64,000 nt of DNA from Rouxiella chamberiensis (GCF_026967475.1 NZ_CP114058.1:3658001-3722000), one strand, 5' to 3'; shown: positions 44,085-56,072, counted from the first letter of the stretch. Notes: a model not told the origin generated them from the letters alone. Made by a program: numbers and translations.

Positions 44085-44504
44085 TCAGAAGGTCACGCCG
44101 GCACAGAGGATGATGTTGGCATAAGGCGAACACTCTCCGCTGCGAATGACGGCGCGCGTGGTTTGGGTCTGCTGTTTGAAAGCCTGATGGCTGACATATT
44201 CCAGCGTAATGGTATTTCCCTGTTGCTGTTCAAGCCGTTTTAACTGACCGATCAACGATTCGTGCAGGTCGGGATTGTGCTGCTTTATCTCTTCGGCGAG
44301 CACGGCATGTTCGACCTGCATCTCGTCGGTCACCACCGAAAACACCTGCAAGAATTCCGGCACACCGTGCGTGAGCGCAAGGTCGATACGCTGGGTGGTG
44401 GCGGGAATAGGTAAACCGGCATCGGCAATCACAATGCGGTCCGTGTGCCCGAGAGAGGCAACGACCTGCGAGATATCGGCATTTAACAATACGGCTTTCT
44501 TCAT
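44085..44504 (-). CDS. rbsD: D-ribose pyranase RbsD
   Basis: Converts the beta-pyranose form of ribose to the furanose form used by ribokinase. It has 139 residues from ATG 44502-44504 ([20 protein letters not shown]), preceded by GGAG. His20 in LGHTD and the C-terminal [11 protein letters not shown] are typical. First gene of the operon. A longer frame to 44576 runs through the operator and is rejected. Confidence 0.97.
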   Translation of the reverse strand: MKKAVLLNADISQVVASLGHTDRIVIADAGLPIPATTQRIDLALTHGVPEFLQVFSVVTDEMQVEHAVLAEEIKQHNPDLHESLIGQLKRLEQQQGNTITLEYVSHQAFKQQTQTTRAVIRSGECSPYANIILCAGVTF

Positions 44505-44518
44505 TATCGGCTCCAGCA

Positions 44519-44532
44519 GCGAAACGTTTCGC
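44519..44532. promoter_or_regulatory. RbsR operator O1
   Basis: GCGAAACGTTTCGC, a perfect 14-base LacI-family palindrome, 14 bases upstream of the rbsD start codon and therefore probably just downstream of the promoter. Confidence 0.8.
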
Positions 44533-44541
44533 TTGCCGTCG

Positions 44542-44569
44542 ATTCTAGGAATTTGCCAGATTCTGGCAA
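44542..44569 (-). promoter_or_regulatory. rbs promoter candidate with overlapping dyad
   Basis: Minus strand TTGCCA (44564-44569), 16 bases, TAGAAT (44542-44547). The dyad ttgccaga-t-tctggcaa (44553-44569) covers the -35 box and differs from the RbsR sites. Confidence 0.5.
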
Positions 44570-44597
44570 TGAGCAAACGATGAAATTGTGATCACTG

Positions 44598-44611
44598 TCG
44601 AAACGTTTCGA
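44598..44611. promoter_or_regulatory. RbsR-like operator O2
   Basis: TCGAAACGTTTCGA, the same GAAACGTTTC core as O1, 79 bases farther upstream. The pair could support DNA looping. Confidence 0.65.
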
Positions 44612-44682
44612 TGGCGCAGGTCAAGGAGGGCGTATTTCATGCAGAAGTCGTTCGGGAGAGAATGTGGGCAGAAACCGGAAAC

Positions 44683-44711
44683 AAAAACGCCGCAGGAAAG
44701 TCTGCGGCGTT
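44683..44711 (-). terminator. Rho-independent terminator after kup
   Basis: aacgccgcag / ctgcggcgtt (44686-44695 and 44702-44711) with a T run on the minus strand. It separates kup from the rbs promoter. Confidence 0.87.
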
Positions 44712-44727
44712 GTGAGGGAGCAACGGG

Positions 44728-46597
44728 TTAAATCTCTATCTGCGTGCCCAGTTCGATAACGCGATTGGGCGGGATCTCGAATTGGTCGGGCGCGCGCAAG
44801 GCGTTGCGGCTCAGAGCGATAAACAGCTTGCCACGGAAATAGAGATACCAGGGACGCTTGGTCAAAATCAACGATTCATGCGACATAAAGAATGAGGTTT
44901 CCATCATTCGGCACGACAGACCTTCCAGTCCACAACGGTGGAACACTTCTTCCACGTTCGGCGTTTCTTTAAAACCGTAACTCGCGACCACGCGCCAGAA
45001 CGTCGGCGACATCTGCTCGATGGTCACGCGGCGGACATTATGCACGAACGGCGCATCTTCGGTACGCAGCGTCAGCAACACCACGCGCTCGTGCAACACC
45101 TTGTTGTGCTTGAGATTGTGCAATAACGCGAAGGGAATGACGTTAATAGCGCGCGACATGTAAACCGCCGTGCCCGGCACACGTACCGGCGGAGATTTCT
45201 CCAGCGAGGCAATCATCGCCTCAAGCGAATTGCCGTGCTCGTGCATGCGGCGCATAAGGCGGAAGCGCTCGCTCTTCCAGGTGGTCATCACCACAAACAT
45301 CATGACGGCGAGCACCAGAGGCAACCAACCGCCTGAGAGAATTTTGGTGGCGTTGGCGGCAAACAGCGGCACGTCGATAAACAGCAGTATCGCGGCCAGA
45401 ATCGCCACGATAAACCCCTTCCAGTGCCAGTTTTTATAGGCCACGGTGCAGGAAAGAAGAGTGGTCAGCACCATGGTGCCGGTCACGGCGATGCCGTACG
45501 CGGCGGCCAGATTGCTGGAGTGTTCAAAGCCGAGAATCACGATAACGACGGCGAAATAGAGCAGCCAGTTGATCACCGGAATATAAATCTGCCCGGCTTC
45601 CATTTCCGACGTGTGGATGATGCGCATCGGCGGCAGATATCCCAGACGCACCGCCTGACGGGTGAGAGAGAACACGCCCGAAATCACCGCCTGTGAGGCA
45701 ATGATGGTCGCAAGCGTGGCCAGAATCAGCATCGGCAACAGCGCCCAGTCAGGCGCCAGCAGGAAGAACCGGGTTCTTGATGGCTTCGGGATTCTTGAGC
45801 AGCAACGCGCCCTGACCAAAGTAGTTCAGCACCAGCGAAGGCAGCACGACGCTAAACCATGCAAGTCGAATAGGCAGTTTGCCGAAGTGCCCCATATCCG
45901 CATACAGCGCTTCGACACCGGTAATCGACAGTACCACCGCGCCGAGCGCCAGGAAGGAGAAAGACTTGTGTTCGATAAAGAAGTTGACCGCCCACATAGG
46001 ATTGACGGCGCGCAGCACTTCAGGATTATGCATGATGCTGTTGAGGCCAAGCACCGCCAGCACCAGGAACCACAGCAGCATGACGGGCGCAAAGAGTTTA
46101 CCCACCAGCCCCGTACCGTGTTTCTGAATAAAGAACAGAAGGGTCAGCACGGCAATGGAAAGAGGAACAATGTAGCGTTCCAGATTGGGCGAGGCTATCT
46201 CAAGGCCCTCCATCGCGGAAAGCACGGACATCGCCGGGGTGATGACCACTTCGCCATAGAAGAAACTGCCGCCGATGAGCCCGAGGATCACCAGAATCGC
46301 CGTGGTACGCGCCGAGGTGTTTCTTCCGGCGAGCGACATGAGCGTCAGTATCCCGCCTTCACCGGCGTTGTCGGCACGCAAGACAAAGGAGAGGTATTTA
46401 GCCGAAACGACCACGATAAGCAGCCAGAAAATCAGGGAGAGAAAGCCGTATACAACACTGGGTTCAACACTAAACCCGTAATGGCCGGAAAAACATTCGC
46501 GCAAGGTATAGAGTGGGCTGGTACCGATGTCACCATAAACCACGCCAATGGCGGCCAGGGTTACTGCAGGAAGTGACCGTTTATGTTCTGTGCTCAT
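44728..46597 (-). CDS. kup: Low-affinity potassium transporter Kup (frameshifted)
   Basis: Inner-membrane K+/H+ symporter of about 622 residues, with 12 expected helices in the first two thirds and a cytoplasmic C-terminal domain. Family segments are [15 protein letters not shown] and [13 protein letters not shown]. The frame changes inside the membrane part: removing one C of the doublet 45769-45770 (G on the coding strand) gives [15 protein letters not shown] and joins both pieces. Divergent from ravA; the 321 bases between 46598 and 46918 hold the two promoters and no gene that I can support. Confidence 0.93.
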
Positions 46598-46918
46598 AAT
46601 GGGTTTCTTTTATGCTTTGTCATTTGGCTGACTTGAGTATTTGGCTAAAAATTTCTTCGCCCAAAATCCGTAAGCTATGTGGGTTGGCAGTTCCTTTAAA
46701 CCCACGAAAAGGCGCACAGTATGCACGAATAAATCAGATTGCCTACCCTTTACTACAAAGACAAGTAAACAAATCATTCGGCCGTATCACATTTTCCGAA
46801 ATGGAAAGATATTGCGAATCAACAAGCTATATCGCCGAAAAAAATCATGGTTTATTATCTGCTCGCAGTCCACTATTTCCTTAATAAAGACACTTATCGG
46901 GGCAGTTGAAAACACATT

Positions 46919-48427
46919 ATGGCGCAATCACCACTTTTGGCAGAACGAATCACCCGACTGGCCAACGCATTGGAAAACGGTCTTTATGAACGGCAGGAAG
47001 CGATTCGCCTCTGTCTGCTGGCTGCGCTGTGCGGAGAAAGCGTATTTCTGCTTGGCCCGCCGGGCATCGCCAAAAGCCTTATCGCGCGCAGATTAAAATA
47101 CGCGTTTCGCGATGCGCGTGCATTTGAATATTTAATGACCCGATTCTCGACACCCGAAGAAGTCTTTGGCCCGCTTTCCATTCAGGCGTTAAAGGATGAA
47201 GGCCGCTATCTGCGCCTCACGACTGGCTATCTGCCCGAAGCCGAAATCGTGTTTCTCGATGAAATCTGGAAGGCCGGACCGGCAATTCTGAATACCCTGC
47301 TCACCGCTATTAATGAAAGGCGTTTCAGAAACGGCGATACGGAAGAAGCCATTCCGATGCGCCTGCTGGTCAGCGCCTCCAATGAGTTGCCCGAAGCCGA
47401 CGGCGGTCTCGAAGCACTTTATGACCGTATGCTCATCCGTCTGTGGATGGACCGCGTGCAGGACAAACAGAACTTCCAGTTCGCTTTTGTCGAGCCGTCA
47501 TTCCGAAAACACACATCCCGTGGCCGAAAACCTGAGTATCAGCAACGAGGAGTATCAGCAGTGGCAGCCGGAAATTGAAAAGGTCCATCTACCCGATCAC
47601 TGTTTCGAACTGGTTTTCCAGCTACGCCAGCGCCTGAGTGCGCTCGACAATGCGCCTTACGTTTCCGACCGCCGCTGGAAAAAGCCCTGCGCCTGCTTCA
47701 GGCCTGCGCCTTCTTTAGCGGACGCCCGTCGGTATCGCCGGTAGACCTGATTTTGCTCAAAGACTGCCTGTGGCATGACATGAGCTCTTATCATTTGTTA
47801 CAAACGCAAATAGAGCAGAGCCTTACCGAGCAAGCCTACGAGCAGCAGACCTTAAGTTTAAAGATTCAGCAACTCAACCAGCAGTGGATCCAGTATCAGC
47901 AGCAGCAAAGCACACGCCAGGCGCTAAAACTCACAAAAAAATCAGGGATGTTCAGCCGAAAACCCCAGTATGATCTGCCAGCATCGCTCTCTTCCACCAG
48001 CCTGACCCTCTCGTTGCAGCAACCGCTGCACCTGCATGATATTCAGGTCACGCACGTGCTGGTGGAACGCGAGGCCATGACAGAATGGCTGAACAAAGGC
48101 GGACAACTCAAAGCCAAGCTCAACGGCATCGGCTTTGCGCAGGTTGTGGACGTCGAAGTCGACGACAAACTGCAACTGGTGATTTTCGACATCAGCCGTC
48201 AACCGAGTTATCTGACCTTGCCGGGCAACGAGCACATCACCGTACCCGACGAAATGAAAAATACGCTGCTGACCCTCGGCGAATCCCTGACTCGTCAGCG
48301 CCAGCTGTTCAATCAGCATCATCCCTGCCTGTTTGTTCCCGAGGCGTGGACGGCAAAAATCGAAGCCAGCCTGATTCGAGTCAGTGAACAACTCACCCAG
48401 CAACAGCAACTGTTTGGCAAAAACTGA
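46919..48427 (+). CDS. ravA: MoxR AAA+ ATPase RavA (two frameshifts)
   Basis: Hexameric ATPase that in E. coli binds lysine decarboxylase LdcI and, with ViaA, affects respiratory complexes and aminoglycoside sensitivity. About 502 residues when repaired. Walker A is GPPGIAKS (residues 46-53), Walker [11 protein letters not shown] is duplicated at 47480-47481 and an A is missing from the run 47679-47683; together they shift and restore the frame, so the parts read [16 protein letters not shown] and [18 protein letters not shown]. The stop overlaps the viaA start. Confidence 0.92.
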
Positions 48428-49885
48428 TGTTTAGCCTCGAAACGCTGGATGTCATGCTCGCCATCAAGGAAGCCGAACTGATCGACGAGCTGATCGTCAC
48501 GCTGCTGGCAACGCCCCAGCTTCAGGTTTTCTTCGAGAAATACCCGAGATTGAGGCGTGCGCTGACCAAGGATCTTCCAGAATGGCGTTTCAGGCTGAAA
48601 CAGCGGATCCACGACACGCCGGTGCCTCCCGAGCTGGCGAAAGAGTTTTACCTTTATCAACACTGCCAGCAGAGCACGCAGGGCATTTTCCATGCAGAAC
48701 TGGAAGAGACGGTCGAGAAGCTCGAGCAGTTTACCTCGCCCTTTCTCACGGAGGCGCGAGCACTGCAAAACAATGCCTCGAGCACGGCCAGCGCCAGTTT
48801 CCACGGGCTGTTCATGCAGCGCTGGCGACTGAACATCACCTTTCAGACGGTCACGCTGCATCATCAACTGCTGGAACAGGAACAGGAACAACTGCAAAAC
48901 GAGTTGGAGCAACGGCTCGAGATGAGCGGGGAACTCTCTCCCTTACTGGTAGAAAACGATGCGGCGGCGGGGCGACTGTGGGATATGAGCAAGGGTAGGC
49001 GTCAGCGCGGCGATTATCAGTCCCTGATTCGCTATGGCACGTTCCTGCAACAGCAACCCGAGCTGCAGCAGCTGGCCGAACAGCTCGGCCGCAGCCAGAC
49101 GGCCAAGGCCAATCCGCACGAAGAAACCACGATGGAAGCGCACCGTCTCATGGTGCGGGAACCAGCCACGGTGCCCGAAGAGGTCAGCGGCATTCACCAC
49201 AGCGACGATATTCTGCGTCTGCTGCCGCCCGAGCTTGCCACCCTCGGCATTCCCGAACTGGAGATAGACTTCTATCGCCGAATGCTTGAGAAACGGCTGA
49301 TGACCTATCAGCTACAGGGCGATGTCTGGCGAGAAAAAGTGGTGATGCGCCCGGTGGTGTATCAGCAGCAGGAACCTCAGCCGCGCGGGCCATTCGTCGT
49401 CTGTGTCGACACCTCCGGATCGATGGGCGGTTTCAACGAACCAGTGCGCCAAGGCGTTCTGTCTGGCGCTGTTGCGCATTGCGCTGGCGGACAACCGGCG
49501 TTGCTATATCATGCTGTTCGCCAGTGAAGTGATTCACTACGAACTGACGTCGAGCAGCGGACTGGAACAGGCCATGCGCTTTCTCGGGCAGCATTTCAGA
49601 GGCGGCACCGATCTTTCGGCCTGCCTCACCGCCACGCTGGACAAGCTCGCCACGCCCGAATGGCAGGACGCCGATGCGGTCATAATCTCCGACTTCATTG
49701 CCCAGCGTCTTCCCGACGAAGTGCAGAAGCGGGTCAGGCAGCAGCAGAACCAGCATCATCACCGTTTTCACGCACTGGCCATGTCGCACTATGGCAAACC
49801 GGCAATAATGCGTATCTTTGACCACATCTGGCGCTTTGATACTGGAATGAAAAGCCGTGTACAACGACGATGGAAACGTCCCTAA
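48427..49885 (+). CDS. viaA: VWA-domain protein ViaA (frameshifted)
   Basis: Partner of RavA, about 485 residues. The N-terminal two thirds are helical; the C-terminal von Willebrand A domain has the metal site DTSGS in [11 protein letters not shown]. The C doublet at 49441-49442 carries one base too many; removing it gives [20 protein letters not shown] and the rest of the VWA domain to TAA 49883-49885. ATG overlaps the ravA stop (ATGA), so translation is coupled. asnC follows after 14 bases. Confidence 0.92.
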
Positions 49886-49899
49886 TCGAGAATAAAACG

Positions 49900-50361
49900 A
49901 TGTCCGACCACTACCAGATAGACGACCTTGATCGCGGAATACTCAACGCATTGATGGACAATGCCCGCGTAGCCTATGCCGAACTGGCCAAATCCTTTAA
50001 CGTCAGTCCCGGCACCATTCACGTGCGGGTCGAGAAAATGAAGCAGGCCGGAATAATCACCGGCACCCGCGTCAACGTCGACCCAAAGCGCCTGGGCTAC
50101 GACGTATGCTGCTTTATCGGCATCATTCTCAAGAGCGCCAAAGACTATCCTTCCGCGCTGAAACGCCTTGAAAGCCTCGAAGAAGTGGTTGAAGCCTATT
50201 ACACCACCGGGCATTACAGCATCTTCATCAAGGTGATGTGCCGCTCCATCGATGCGCTGCAACAGGTACTTATCAACAAGATCCAGACTATCGACGAGAT
50301 TCAGTCAACCGAAACCTTAATCTCCTTGCAAAACCCGATCATGCGTACGATCCAGCCCTGA
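49900..50361 (+). CDS. asnC: Lrp/AsnC-family regulator AsnC
   Basis: Regulator of 153 residues; in E. coli it activates the asparagine synthetase gene asnA when asparagine is low. N-terminal helix-turn-helix (YAELAKSFNVSPGTIHVRVEKM) and a C-terminal RAM domain for amino acid binding. I chose ATG 49900 (MSDHYQIDDLDR), as in E. coli; a longer frame overlaps viaA. The usual neighbour asnA, normally between viaA and asnC, is missing, and asnC now directly follows viaA with no room for its own promoter outside the coding sequence. Confidence 0.95.
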   Translation: MSDHYQIDDLDRGILNALMDNARVAYAELAKSFNVSPGTIHVRVEKMKQAGIITGTRVNVDPKRLGYDVCCFIGIILKSAKDYPSALKRLESLEEVVEAYYTTGHYSIFIKVMCRSIDALQQVLINKIQTIDEIQSTETLISLQNPIMRTIQP

Positions 50362-50382
50362 GCAATAAATTTTAATACCTTA

Positions 50383-50391
50383 TTATCCACA
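50383..50391 (+). promoter_or_regulatory. DnaA box in the mioC promoter
   Basis: TTATCCACA, a perfect strong DnaA box in the asnC-mioC gap. In E. coli DnaA represses mioC from the same place. Confidence 0.88.
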
Positions 50392-50450
50392 GGTAGATCC
50401 CAGCTGATTCACAGCGTACAATAGCCATTCTTTTTTCGGGTAAGAGCATT

Positions 50451-50894
50451 ATGTCTGACATCACCCTGATCAGTGGCAGTACGCTTGGCAGCGCTGAATA
50501 TGTTGCCGAACATGTAGAAGAGAAGCTGAAAGAAGCCGATTTCTCCACCCAGCTGTTCCACGGTCCTGAACTATATGAACTGCCGACCGACGGTATTTGG
50601 CTGGTGGTCTGCTCGACACACGGTGCAGGAGAGCTTCCTGACAACCTTCAACCTCTGCTTGAACAGATTGAAGAGCAGCAACCGGATCTCTCCAATGTCC
50701 GCTTTGGCGCGATCGGTCTGGGCAGCAGCGAATATGACACTTTCTGTGGTGCCATCCGCGTTCTGGATCAAAAACTGACGGATCTGGGTGCAAAAAGGAT
50801 AGGTGATCGCCTCGAGATCGACGTGACCCAGCACGAAATTCCTGAAGATCCGGCCGAGGTTTGGGCACTGAACTGGATTAATTTGCTCAGATAA
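50451..50894 (+). CDS. mioC: Flavodoxin-like protein MioC
   Basis: FMN-binding electron carrier of 147 residues; the E. coli protein supports biotin synthase activity in vitro. The phosphate loop is SGSTLGSAEY near residues 8-17, with the flavin segments CSTHGAGELPDN and GLGSSEYDTFCGA. It reads toward oriC, so its transcription can influence the origin. Confidence 0.96.
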   Translation: MSDITLISGSTLGSAEYVAEHVEEKLKEADFSTQLFHGPELYELPTDGIWLVVCSTHGAGELPDNLQPLLEQIEEQQPDLSNVRFGAIGLGSSEYDTFCGAIRVLDQKLTDLGAKRIGDRLEIDVTQHEIPEDPAEVWALNWINLLR

Positions 50895-50904
50895 GTGTAA
50901 ATAT

Positions 50905-51200
50905 TATGCGATCAGATGTGGATAACTAGGCTTTAAAGCGGTGTAAAACCGGTAGTTATCCCTCTAACAACCCTTGCCCGATTGTGGTGCTGTGCATAAC
51001 TCGCCATTTAGATCCCAGCCTATACAGCGCAGGATCACCGATCATTCACAGCATTCGATCCTCTCTAGCATATTGATCTAAATAGACAATAATGACTTAT
51101 ACACAGAGGATCGCGATCCTAATAAGAGTTAGTAGTAAGAGATCTTTAAATAAAAAGATCTTCTTTTAATTAGTGACGATCCCCTGGGGCTTGTGGAAGC
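50905..51200. other. oriC: Chromosomal replication origin oriC
   Basis: Between mioC and mnmG, as in E. coli. DnaA boxes: TGTGGATAA (50917-50925, R4 position), TTATCCCTC (50956-50964, weak R2), TGTGCATAA (50991-50999) and TTATACACA (51097-51105, R1 position). Three AT-rich 13-mer-like repeats form the unwinding region at 51117-51175 (ctaataagagtta, gtagtaagagatc, taaataaaaagatc). About eleven GATC Dam sites lie in this stretch, as expected for SeqA control. The box at the R1 position is not the usual TTATCCACA. Confidence 0.92.
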
Positions 51201-51269
51201 TCCAAACTCGCGTAGAATCCGTTTTCCCAACGCAATACGATCGTTCGTTGAACTTCGAGGTGCAGTACC

Positions 51270-53158
51270 ATGTTTTATCCGGATCAATTTGACGTCATCA
51301 TCATCGGTGGCGGCCATGCAGGCACAGAAGCGGCCATGGCTTCAGCCAGAATGGGACGTCAAACTCTGTTATTGACCCATAATATCGACACGCTGGGACA
51401 GATGTCGTGCAACCCTGCCATTGGCGGGATCGGGAAGGGACATCTGGTTAAAGAAGTGGACGCACTCGGTGGTTTGATGGCAACGGCGATCGACCATGCG
51501 GGTATCCAGTTTAGGATACTAAACGCGTCTAAAGGCCCTGCCGTTCGTGCGACTCGTGCGCAGGCAGACCGTGTGCTTTACCGCCAGGCCGTACGCACTG
51601 CGCTGGAAAACCAGCCTAATCTGATGATTTTCCAGCAGCCTGTCGAAGACCTGATCGTCGAAAACGATCGTGTGGTCGGCGCTGTCACCCAGATGGGCCT
51701 AAAATTCCGTGCCAAAGCGGTAGTTTTGACCGTAGGAACCTTCCTCGACGGGAAGATCCACATCGGGCTGGAAAACTACAGCGGTGGCCGTGCCGGGGAT
51801 CCCCTGCCATTTCACTTTCGCAACGTCTGCGCGAGTTACCGCTGCGCGTTAATCGCCTGAAAACCGGCACGCCGCCTCGTATCGACGCGCGTACCATCGA
51901 TTTCAGCGTCCTTGGCCAGCAGCACGGCGACGAGGTCGCTCCGGTATTCTCGTTCATGGGCAATGCGGCGCAGCATCCGCGCCAAATCCCGTGTTACATC
52001 ACGCATACCAACGAAAAAACCCATGACGTGATCCGCAGCAATCTGGATCGCAGCCCGATGTACGCCGGGATCATCGAAGGGATCGGTCCTCGCTACTGCC
52101 CTTCGATCGAAGACAAGGTCATGCGTTTTGCGGATCGTAACGCGCACCAGATCTTCCTTGAACCGGAAGGCCTGACCAGCAACGAAGTTTATCCAAACGG
52201 TATCTCGACCAGCCTGCCGTTCGACGTGCAGATGCAAATCGTGCGTTCGATGCAGGGCATGGAAAACGCCGTGATCGTGCGTCCTGGCTACGCCATCGAG
52301 TATGACTTCTTCGATCCTCGTGACCTGAAGCCTACGCTCGAAAGCAAATTTATCGACGGTCTGTTCTTTGCCGGACAGATCAACGGCACGACCGGTTACG
52401 AAGAAGCGGCCGCACAAGGTCTGCTTGCCGGCCTCAACGCCGCCCGTAGCGCCACGGAACAGGAAGGCTGGGCGCCACGTCGCGATCAGGCCTATCTTGG
52501 CGTTCTGGTCGACGACCTGTGCACATTGGGCACCAAAGAGCCGTACCGCATGTTTACGTCGCGTGCCGAATACCGTCTGATGCTGCGCGAAGACAACGCC
52601 GACCTGCGTCTGACCGAAAAAGGCCGCGAGCTGGGTCTGGTTGACGATGCACGCTGGGCGCGTTTCAGCGAGAAGCTTGAAATGATCGAGCAGGAACGTC
52701 AGCGTCTGCGCGGTATTTGGGTTAACCCACACCACGCACAGGTTGCCGAAATCAACGATAAACTCTCTGCGCCGCTGTCGAAAGAAGCCAGCGCCGAAGA
52801 GCTGCTGCGTCGTCCTGAAATGACCTACGAACTGCTGACCACCATGAACGCCTTCGCACCGGCAGTCGCCGATCCGCAGGCCGCCGAGCAGGTCGAGATT
52901 CAGGTCAAGTACGAAGGCTATATCGCGCGTCAGCAGGAAGAAATTGAAAAACAGCAGCGCAACGAAAATACGCTGCTGCCGGAAACGCTGGATTACAAGC
53001 AGGTCAACGGCCTGTCCAACGAAGTGATCGCCAAGCTCAACGATCACCGTCCAACGTCTATCGGACAAGCTACCCGTATCTCGGGGATCACCCCGGCGGC
53101 TATCTCGATACTTTTAGTCTGGCTGAAAAAACAGGGTCTGCTGCGCCGCAGCGCCTGA
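51270..53158 (+). CDS. mnmG: tRNA modification enzyme MnmG (GidA), frameshifted
   Basis: FAD enzyme that with MnmE adds carboxymethylaminomethyl groups to wobble uridine 34 of certain tRNAs. 629 residues after repair, as in E. coli. The FAD-binding motif [12 protein letters not shown] is at residues 10-21; [20 protein letters not shown] and [12 protein letters not shown] are family marks. The C run at 51801-51804 is one base short; restoring it gives [17 protein letters not shown] and a continuous frame to TGA 53156-53158. Start ATG 51270 has GAGGTGC upstream. It is followed by rsmG. Confidence 0.95.
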
Positions 53159-53180
53159 CGTTAACGAGTATTCAGCCACA

Positions 53181-53212
53181 CCGTCTCCCGCGTTTGTCAG
53201 CGCGGGAGACGG
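53181..53212. other. Hairpin between mnmG and rsmG
   Basis: A perfect 12-base inverted repeat ccgtctcccgcg / cgcgggagacgg (53181-53192 and 53201-53212), no T run. Probably an mRNA processing or stability element. Confidence 0.65.
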
Positions 53213-53237
53213 GTTCAGTTTGCCTCAAGGACTTACC

Positions 53238-53858
53238 ATGCAAAAGAAATTGGACTCGCTGCTTGCTGCGGCAGGAATAGCGCTACCCGATCAACAAAAA
53301 CAGCAGCTGATTGGCTACGTCGAGTTACTGCACAAGTGGAATAAAACCTATAATCTCACCTCGGTGCGTGACCCGATGGAGATGCTGGTGCGCCACATTC
53401 TCGACAGCATCGTGGTGAACCCGCATCTCGAGGGCAACCGTTTTATCGATGTCGGGACCGGCCCCGGCCTGCCAGGCATTCCGCTGGCGATTGTCCGCCC
53501 CGATGCTCATTTCACTCTGCTGGACAGCCTGGGCAAGCGCGTACGCTTCCTGCGTCAGGTACAGCATGAGCTCGGACTGAAAAACGTCGAGCCGGTGCAG
53601 AGCAGGGTAGAGGAGTTTATCCCCGAACCGGCTTTCGACGGCGTTATCAGCCGCGCGTTCGCGTCATTGCAGGACATGCTCTCCTGGTGTCATCATTTGC
53701 CGGTGAAAGGGCAGGGCCGTTTCTACGCCTTGAAAGGCCTTCGTCCCGATGACGAACTGGCTTCGCTGCCGGAAGGTATTGCGTTGCAGGAAGTCGTCAA
53801 GCTCCGCGTACCCGAGTTGGAAGGCGAAAGGCATCTGGTGATTTTGCGCGCCTGCTAA
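53238..53858 (+). CDS. rsmG: 16S rRNA (guanine527-N7) methyltransferase RsmG (GidB)
   Basis: Uses S-adenosylmethionine to methylate G527 of 16S rRNA; its loss gives low-level streptomycin resistance. It has 206 residues. Motif I is [32 protein letters not shown] and [10 protein letters not shown] are typical. I chose ATG 53238 ([13 protein letters not shown]); a TTG 18 bases upstream in frame is unlikely. Confidence 0.96.
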   Translation: MQKKLDSLLAAAGIALPDQQKQQLIGYVELLHKWNKTYNLTSVRDPMEMLVRHILDSIVVNPHLEGNRFIDVGTGPGLPGIPLAIVRPDAHFTLLDSLGKRVRFLRQVQHELGLKNVEPVQSRVEEFIPEPAFDGVISRAFASLQDMLSWCHHLPVKGQGRFYALKGLRPDDELASLPEGIALQEVVKLRVPELEGERHLVILRAC

Positions 53859-54378
53859 GTTTGTCTTGCGTCAATAAAACGTCAGAAAACAAGATGTTTA
53901 ATTTAGGTAAAAATAAGCAAGCTAACTAGTTTGGCTATTTATTCGCTTTTTACCTGGATTTTACGGTTGAGCAGCAGCCGATTGACCTTTTGGCTTTAAT
54001 CCAATGCGAAATAATCACTTTTGAAATTGAATTGCATTTAAGCGCTCAATATTTTAATTGTGATCAAATTGTTGTTATTTGTTGTTTGTTTGTGAAAAGA
54101 GCGGCAGGTAATTCAGTAGCGCCATTAATATTATTGCTTGAAGTCGTAAGTTGTTGTTTTTAATGGCTTGAAAATATAAGCCAAAAATGTGGATGAGTAA
54201 GGGCAGGCGAATAAATTAGCGGCTAAATACGAATTTTGTGATCCGGCGCACGCATATTTGTCGGGTTAAGGAATAAGTCGACAGCTGATTTGTCGTTATT
54301 TAGGGCTGTAGTTTGCTTATGAAAATAGCTCTAAAAAGGTCAATTTAAATAATTGTTCACCTTTTCGCTACTTATCCA

Positions 54379-54406
54379 TTGAATTCGTTTGAGTGGCCCG
54401 TATAAT
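54379..54406 (+). promoter_or_regulatory. Promoter of the atp operon
   Basis: TTGAAT (54379-54384), 16 bases, TATAAT (54401-54406), about 92 bases upstream of the atpI start. The preceding 53859-54378 is AT-rich and I see no gene or clear repeat in it. Confidence 0.8.
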
Positions 54407-54498
54407 TTGCACGTTTTTTGCTGCTTGACTCCTTTGGGGTAAGGCAGTGTTATACGGCATTCAGCATACCTCCAGTTAGGTACGAGAGAATAAACGTC

Positions 54499-54891
54499 AT
54501 GTCTGTGTCTTACTCCTTATACGATAAGAACGGCGGGAAAGTAGCGAGAAAGCTGTTAATACTGCAGCTATTGACGTTTGTCCTTCTCAGTGCAGCATTG
54601 GGTTTCAAGAGTTCCTGGTGGTCCGTCTCTGCGCTTCTGGGGGGAATGGCTGCCTGGCTACCGAATGCACTGTTTATGCTGTATGCGTGGCGCCAACAGG
54701 CGCAAACAACGGTCTCTGGACGAGTTGCCTGGTCATTTGTCATCGGAGAGGCGCTGAAAGTTGTGGCTACCATAACTTTGCTGGTTATCGCGCTGGGCCT
54801 TTTCAAGGCTGCTTTTGCTCCGCTGGGTATGGCCTATTTATCTGTGCTAATCACGCAGATTGTAGCTCCGACCGTAATCAATCGGTCGTAA
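54499..54891 (+). CDS. atpI: ATP synthase assembly protein AtpI
   Basis: Small membrane protein of 130 residues with four hydrophobic helices; it aids c-ring assembly and possibly Mg uptake, but is dispensable. The core GGMAAWLPNALFMLYAWR matches the family. I chose ATG 54499 (MSVSYSLYDK), agreeing with the E. coli start; the frame is open upstream to 54418, past the promoter, which is rejected. Confidence 0.9.
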   Translation: MSVSYSLYDKNGGKVARKLLILQLLTFVLLSAALGFKSSWWSVSALLGGMAAWLPNALFMLYAWRQQAQTTVSGRVAWSFVIGEALKVVATITLLVIALGLFKAAFAPLGMAYLSVLITQIVAPTVINRS

Positions 54892-54918
54892 CCGTAGATA
54901 ACCGTACTTAACTACTAA

Positions 54919-55716
<798 letters not shown>

Positions 55717-55736
55717 TTTTTCTTTTAACAATACTG

Positions 55737-56020
<284 letters not shown>

Positions 56021-56072
56021 TGAGTTAATCGATAGACATCAACTAATTTCACTTTGAAAGAGGCATTGTGCT

